The position numbers and the translations under genes are program-made. The notes under the pieces are model-generated. The model ran no database searches, was not told the DNA's origin, and was given only the letters and a program-made list of their open reading frames with translations. 8,316 nt of DNA from an uncultured Lachnospira sp. (GTDB lineage: Bacteria; Bacillota; Clostridia; Lachnospirales; Lachnospiraceae), in the NCBI GenBank assembly GCA_947306285.1, contig CAMZGB010000040.1, positions 1 to 8,316 of the forward strand. Direction: 5' to 3'. The stretch's first letter is position 1. The number at the start of each line of letters is the position of its first letter. Positions 5,608 through 8,316 of this stretch are shown piece after piece.

Positions 5608-8247
5608 ATGAAAGAATTTGAGAAGAATTATAACCCTCATGAGATTGAGGATAGACTATATGAGAAATGGCTGGAGAAGGGATACTTCCACGCCGAAGTA
5701 AACGAAGACAAAGAACCATTTACAATCGTAATCCCACCTCCAAACATCACAGGTCAACTTCATATGGGACACGCACTTGATAACACATTGCAGGATATCT
5801 TGATTAGATTTAAGAGAATGCAAGGTTACGAGGCGCTTTGGGTTCCTGGAACAGACCATGCTTCTATTGCTACAGAGGCAAAGATTGTTGAGAAGATGAG
5901 AGAAGAGGGCGTTACTAAGGAAGACATCGGAAGAGATGGATTCTTGGAGCGTGCTTGGGATTGGAAGAAGCAGTACGGTGGAAAGATTGTTTCACAGCTT
6001 AAGAAGATGGGTTCATCACTCGACTGGGATCGTGAGAGATTTACAATGGATGAAGGATGCTCTAAGGCTGTAAAGCATGTCTTTGTAAAACTCTTCGACA
6101 AGGGCGCAATTTATAGAGGTGAGAGAATCATAAACTGGTGTCCTAAATGTCTTACATCTATTTCTGATGCTGAGGTAGAGTATGAGGAGCAACCTGGAAA
6201 GTTCTGGCACCTACGCTATAAACTTACTGACGGTAGCGGATATGTAGAACTAGCAACAACTCGTCCAGAGACAATGCTAGGTGATACTGCTGTGGCAGTA
6301 AATCCAGAAGACGATAGATATAAAGACCTAGTTGGAAAGACAGTTATCCTTCCTCTAGTTAACAAAGAAATTCCTATCGTGGCAGATGACTATGTTGATA
6401 TGGAATTTGGTACTGGTGTAGTTAAGATTACACCAGCACATGACCCTAACGACTTTGAAGTTGGTCAAAGTCACGATCTTCCAATCGTAAACTGTATGAC
6501 TGACGATGCTAAAATTACTGAGGACTTTCCAAAGTATGCAGGAATGGACAGATTCGAAGCACGCGAAGCCATCTTAAAAGATTTAGAGGCAGAGGGTGCA
6601 TTAGTAAAAATAGAAGATCACGTTCACAACGTTGGAACATGTTATAGATGTCATACAACTATCGAGCCTAGAGTTTCATTACAGTGGTTCGTTCATATGG
6701 ATGAACTTGCTAAGCCAGCGATTGAGGCAGTAAAGAATGGCGATGCAAAGTTTATTCCAAAACACTTTGAAAAGACATATTTCCACTGGCTAGAGAACAT
6801 TAAAGATTGGTGTATTTCAAGACAGCTTTGGTGGGGACACAGAATCCCAGCATTCTACTGTGATGACTGTGGAGAGATGGTTGTTACAAAGGAAGACAAC
6901 CCAGTTTGTCCTAAGTGTGGAAAGCCAATGAGACAAGATCCAGATACACTTGATACTTGGTTCTCATCTGCGCTATGGCCATTTAGTGTACTTGGCTGGC
7001 CAGAAGAGACTGAGGAGATGAAATATTTCTATCCAACAGATGTTTTGATCACTGGATATGATATTATCTTGTTCTGGGTAATTAGAATGATGTTCTCAGG
7101 AATTGAGCACACTGGGCAAGTTCCATTTAAAAATGTTTTGATTCACGGATTGGTTCGTGATTCACAGGGACGCAAGATGAGTAAATCCCTTGGAAACGGA
7201 ATTGATCCGCTTGAGATTATAGAAGAGTACGGTGCAGATGCTCTAAGATTTACTTTGATTACAGGTAATGCTCCAGGAAACGATATGCGTTTCTATATGG
7301 AAAGAGTAGAGGCATCAAGAAACTTTGCAAATAAGGTTTGGAACGCATCTAGATTTATCCAGATGAATATGCCAGAAGATGGTATTGATCTTGATAAGAA
7401 ACCAGAGAGTTTTACAGATGCAGATAAGTGGATTTTATCAAAGGCAAACAAGGTGGCAAAAGATGTTACTGACAATATGGATAAGTATGAGATTGGTATT
7501 GCCGCTGATAAGATTTATAACTTCATCTGGGAAGAGTTCTGCGACTGGTACATAGAGATGGTTAAGCCAAGACTTTACAACGATGAAGACGAGACTAAGT
7601 ACGCCGCACTATGGACATTGCAAAAAGTACTTATTGATTCGCTAAAACTTCTTCATCCTTATATGCCATTTATCACTGAAGAGATTTTCTGCAATCTTCA
7701 GGATAAAGAAGAATCGATTATGATTTCTGACTGGCCAGAGTTTACTGATGAGTTTGACTTTGAAGAGGAAGAGTCAGCAGTAGAGTTAATAAAAGAAGCT
7801 GTACGCTCAATCAGAAACGTTCGTAGTGAAATGAACGTGCCACCTTCGAAGAAGGCGAAGGTATTCGTAGTATCAGAAGATGCCAACGTAAGAGACATTT
7901 TCGAGAAGGGCGAAGTATTCTTTGCGACACTTGGATATGCGAGCGAAGTTGTTATCCAGGAGGATAAGGCAGGAATTGATGATAACGCAGTTTCAGTAGT
8001 TATTCCAAATGCTAATATTTACATTCCATTTGCGGAATTGGTAGATATAGATAAAGAAATTGAGAGACTAGAAAAAGAAGTTGAGAGACTTGATAAAGAA
8101 CTTGCTCGTGTAAACGGTATGCTTTCAAATGAGAACTTCGTATCAAAGGCTCCTGAGGCTAAGATTAACGAGGAGAAGGAAAAGAAAGCTAAATATGAGC
8201 AGATGAAAGAGCAAGTTGTAAGCCAGTTAGAGAATTTCAAAAAATAG
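5608..8247 (+). CDS. valS: Valine--tRNA ligase (ValRS)
   Basis: This cytoplasmic class I aminoacyl-tRNA synthetase charges tRNA-Val with valine using ATP and hydrolyses mischarged Thr-tRNA-Val. It has 879 residues, close to the 880 of Bacillus subtilis ValRS and shorter than the 951 of E. coli. The HIGH-type motif is HMGH at 52-55 after PPPNITGQL. The KMSKS loop is at 523-527. The CP1 editing domain lies between about 190 and 340, with TTRPE at 217-221 and HDPND at 278-282. Cys pairs at 178/181 and 345/348, and at 418/421 and 434/437, fit the two zinc sites known in bacterial ValRS. DWCISRQLWWGHRIP is the expected ValRS signature. The anticodon-binding helical domain begins near residue 605. 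The last 68 residues (812-879) form the C-terminal coiled coil, including NFVSKAP. All key residues are present. No T-box leader precedes it, and it appears to be transcribed with the three upstream genes. Confidence 0.98.
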   Translation: MKEFEKNYNPHEIEDRLYEKWLEKGYFHAEVNEDKEPFTIVIPPPNITGQLHMGHALDNTLQDILIRFKRMQGYEALWVPGTDHASIATEAKIVEKMREEGVTKEDIGRDGFLERAWDWKKQYGGKIVSQLKKMGSSLDWDRERFTMDEGCSKAVKHVFVKLFDKGAIYRGERIINWCPKCLTSISDAEVEYEEQPGKFWHLRYKLTDGSGYVELATTRPETMLGDTAVAVNPEDDRYKDLVGKTVILPLVNKEIPIVADDYVDMEFGTGVVKITPAHDPNDFEVGQSHDLPIVNCMTDDAKITEDFPKYAGMDRFEAREAILKDLEAEGALVKIEDHVHNVGTCYRCHTTIEPRVSLQWFVHMDELAKPAIEAVKNGDAKFIPKHFEKTYFHWLENIKDWCISRQLWWGHRIPAFYCDDCGEMVVTKEDNPVCPKCGKPMRQDPDTLDTWFSSALWPFSVLGWPEETEEMKYFYPTDVLITGYDIILFWVIRMMFSGIEHTGQVPFKNVLIHGLVRDSQGRKMSKSLGNGIDPLEIIEEYGADALRFTLITGNAPGNDMRFYMERVEASRNFANKVWNASRFIQMNMPEDGIDLDKKPESFTDADKWILSKANKVAKDVTDNMDKYEIGIAADKIYNFIWEEFCDWYIEMVKPRLYNDEDETKYAALWTLQKVLIDSLKLLHPYMPFITEEIFCNLQDKEESIMISDWPEFTDEFDFEEEESAVELIKEAVRSIRNVRSEMNVPPSKKAKVFVVSEDANVRDIFEKGEVFFATLGYASEVVIQEDKAGIDDNAVSVVIPNANIYIPFAELVDIDKEIERLEKEVERLDKELARVNGMLSNENFVSKAPEAKINEEKEKKAKYEQMKEQVVSQLENFKK
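8056..8097 (+). repeat. Two tandem 21-base repeats in the valS coiled coil
   Basis: Units 8056-8076 and 8077-8097 are near-identical in DNA and encode EIERLEK followed by EVERLDK, two successive heptads of the C-terminal coiled coil of ValRS. The similarity is expected from heptad constraint, although the shared codons also fit a local duplication. Confidence 0.7.
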
Positions 8248-8265
8248 GAAATTAAACTAATTTTA

Positions 8266-8274
8266 TGGTAAAAT
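8266..8274 (+). promoter_or_regulatory. Possible extended -10 promoter for the downstream gene
   Basis: TGG precedes TAAAAT (8269-8274), which gives an extended -10 element with a five-of-six match to TATAAT. It lies 36 bases before the ATG at 8311, leaving room for a leader of roughly 30 bases. No convincing -35 hexamer sits 16-18 bases upstream, so recognition would depend on the extended -10. The 63-base gap shows no terminator for valS, so the downstream gene could also be read through from valS. Confidence 0.4.
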
Positions 8275-8299
8275 ATCAAAAGTATCATTTGATGATGAG

Positions 8300-8304
8300 A
8301 GGAG
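8300..8304 (+). promoter_or_regulatory. Ribosome binding site of the gene cut by the window end
   Basis: AGGAG, within the purine run 8298-8310, sits six bases before the ATG at 8311. This is the same strength and spacing as the other genes in the window, and it is the main evidence that a new gene starts here. Confidence 0.75.
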
Positions 8305-8310
8305 AAAGAA

Positions 8311-8316
8311 ATGATT
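8311..8316 (+). CDS. Start of a further gene, truncated by the window end
   Basis: Only ATG ATT (Met-Ile) is present. The call rests on the well-spaced AGGAG at 8300-8304 and the possible promoter at 8266-8274. In many Firmicutes folC follows valS, but two codons cannot confirm that, so no product is assigned. Confidence 0.55.

Noticed and set aside
8056..8097. Tandem 21-base repeat as a mobile or regulatory repeat
   Set aside because: It is in frame and matches two heptads of the normal ValRS coiled coil, so protein constraint explains it.
8019..8288. Minus-strand open frame of 89 codons over the end of valS
   Set aside because: Its Ser/Phe/Leu-rich product is the mirror of the Glu/Lys-rich coiled-coil codons of valS, as expected for a shadow frame.
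8248..8310. Intrinsic terminator after valS
   Set aside because: No GC-rich hairpin followed by a T run is present; the only inverted repeat is six AT-rich pairs without a U tract.

Overview
The window looks like a chromosomal segment of a low-GC Gram-positive anaerobe, most likely a Lachnospiraceae member (Clostridia). Three things point there: the valyl-tRNA synthetase reads as the short clostridial/bacillar type; strong GGAGG ribosome binding sites precede most genes and Arg codons are mainly AGA; and two proteins match families I recall as DUF5717 and DUF5716, which sit together in Lachnospiraceae genomes. The genus cannot be named from sequence alone. There are no mobile elements, RNA genes, CRISPR arrays or large non-coding stretches.

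Layout: everything is on the + strand and tightly packed. (1) 12-3551 is a 1179-aa cytoplasmic multidomain protein (DUF5717-like) with two related beta-sandwich domains at the N-terminus, long helical solenoids interrupted by a beta-rich insert, and a C-terminal beta domain. (2) 3564-4817 is a 417-aa divergent Hsp70/actin-fold protein (DUF5716-like). Its phosphate-binding loops are eroded, and its C-terminal segment resembles the Hsp70 substrate-binding beta-sandwich. (3) 4827-5606 is a 259-aa protein with two TPR units and a very basic C-terminus. (4) 5608-8247 is valS, complete and with all expected motifs, starting one base after the preceding stop codon. A short AT-rich gap then holds a possible extended -10 promoter and a good ribosome binding site for a further gene, of which only two codons (8311-8316) are present.

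The spacing (12, 9 and 1 bases between genes) and the lack of any internal terminator or leader argue for one transcription unit whose promoter lies upstream of the window. The first three genes look like a functional set: a large solenoid scaffold, an Hsp70-like protein that probably binds nucleotide weakly or not at all, and a TPR adaptor. Their biochemical role is unknown to me. The trio is the best candidate for an undescribed system here. valS is a housekeeping gene that appears to depend on the same transcript, since no T-box leader lies directly in front of it.
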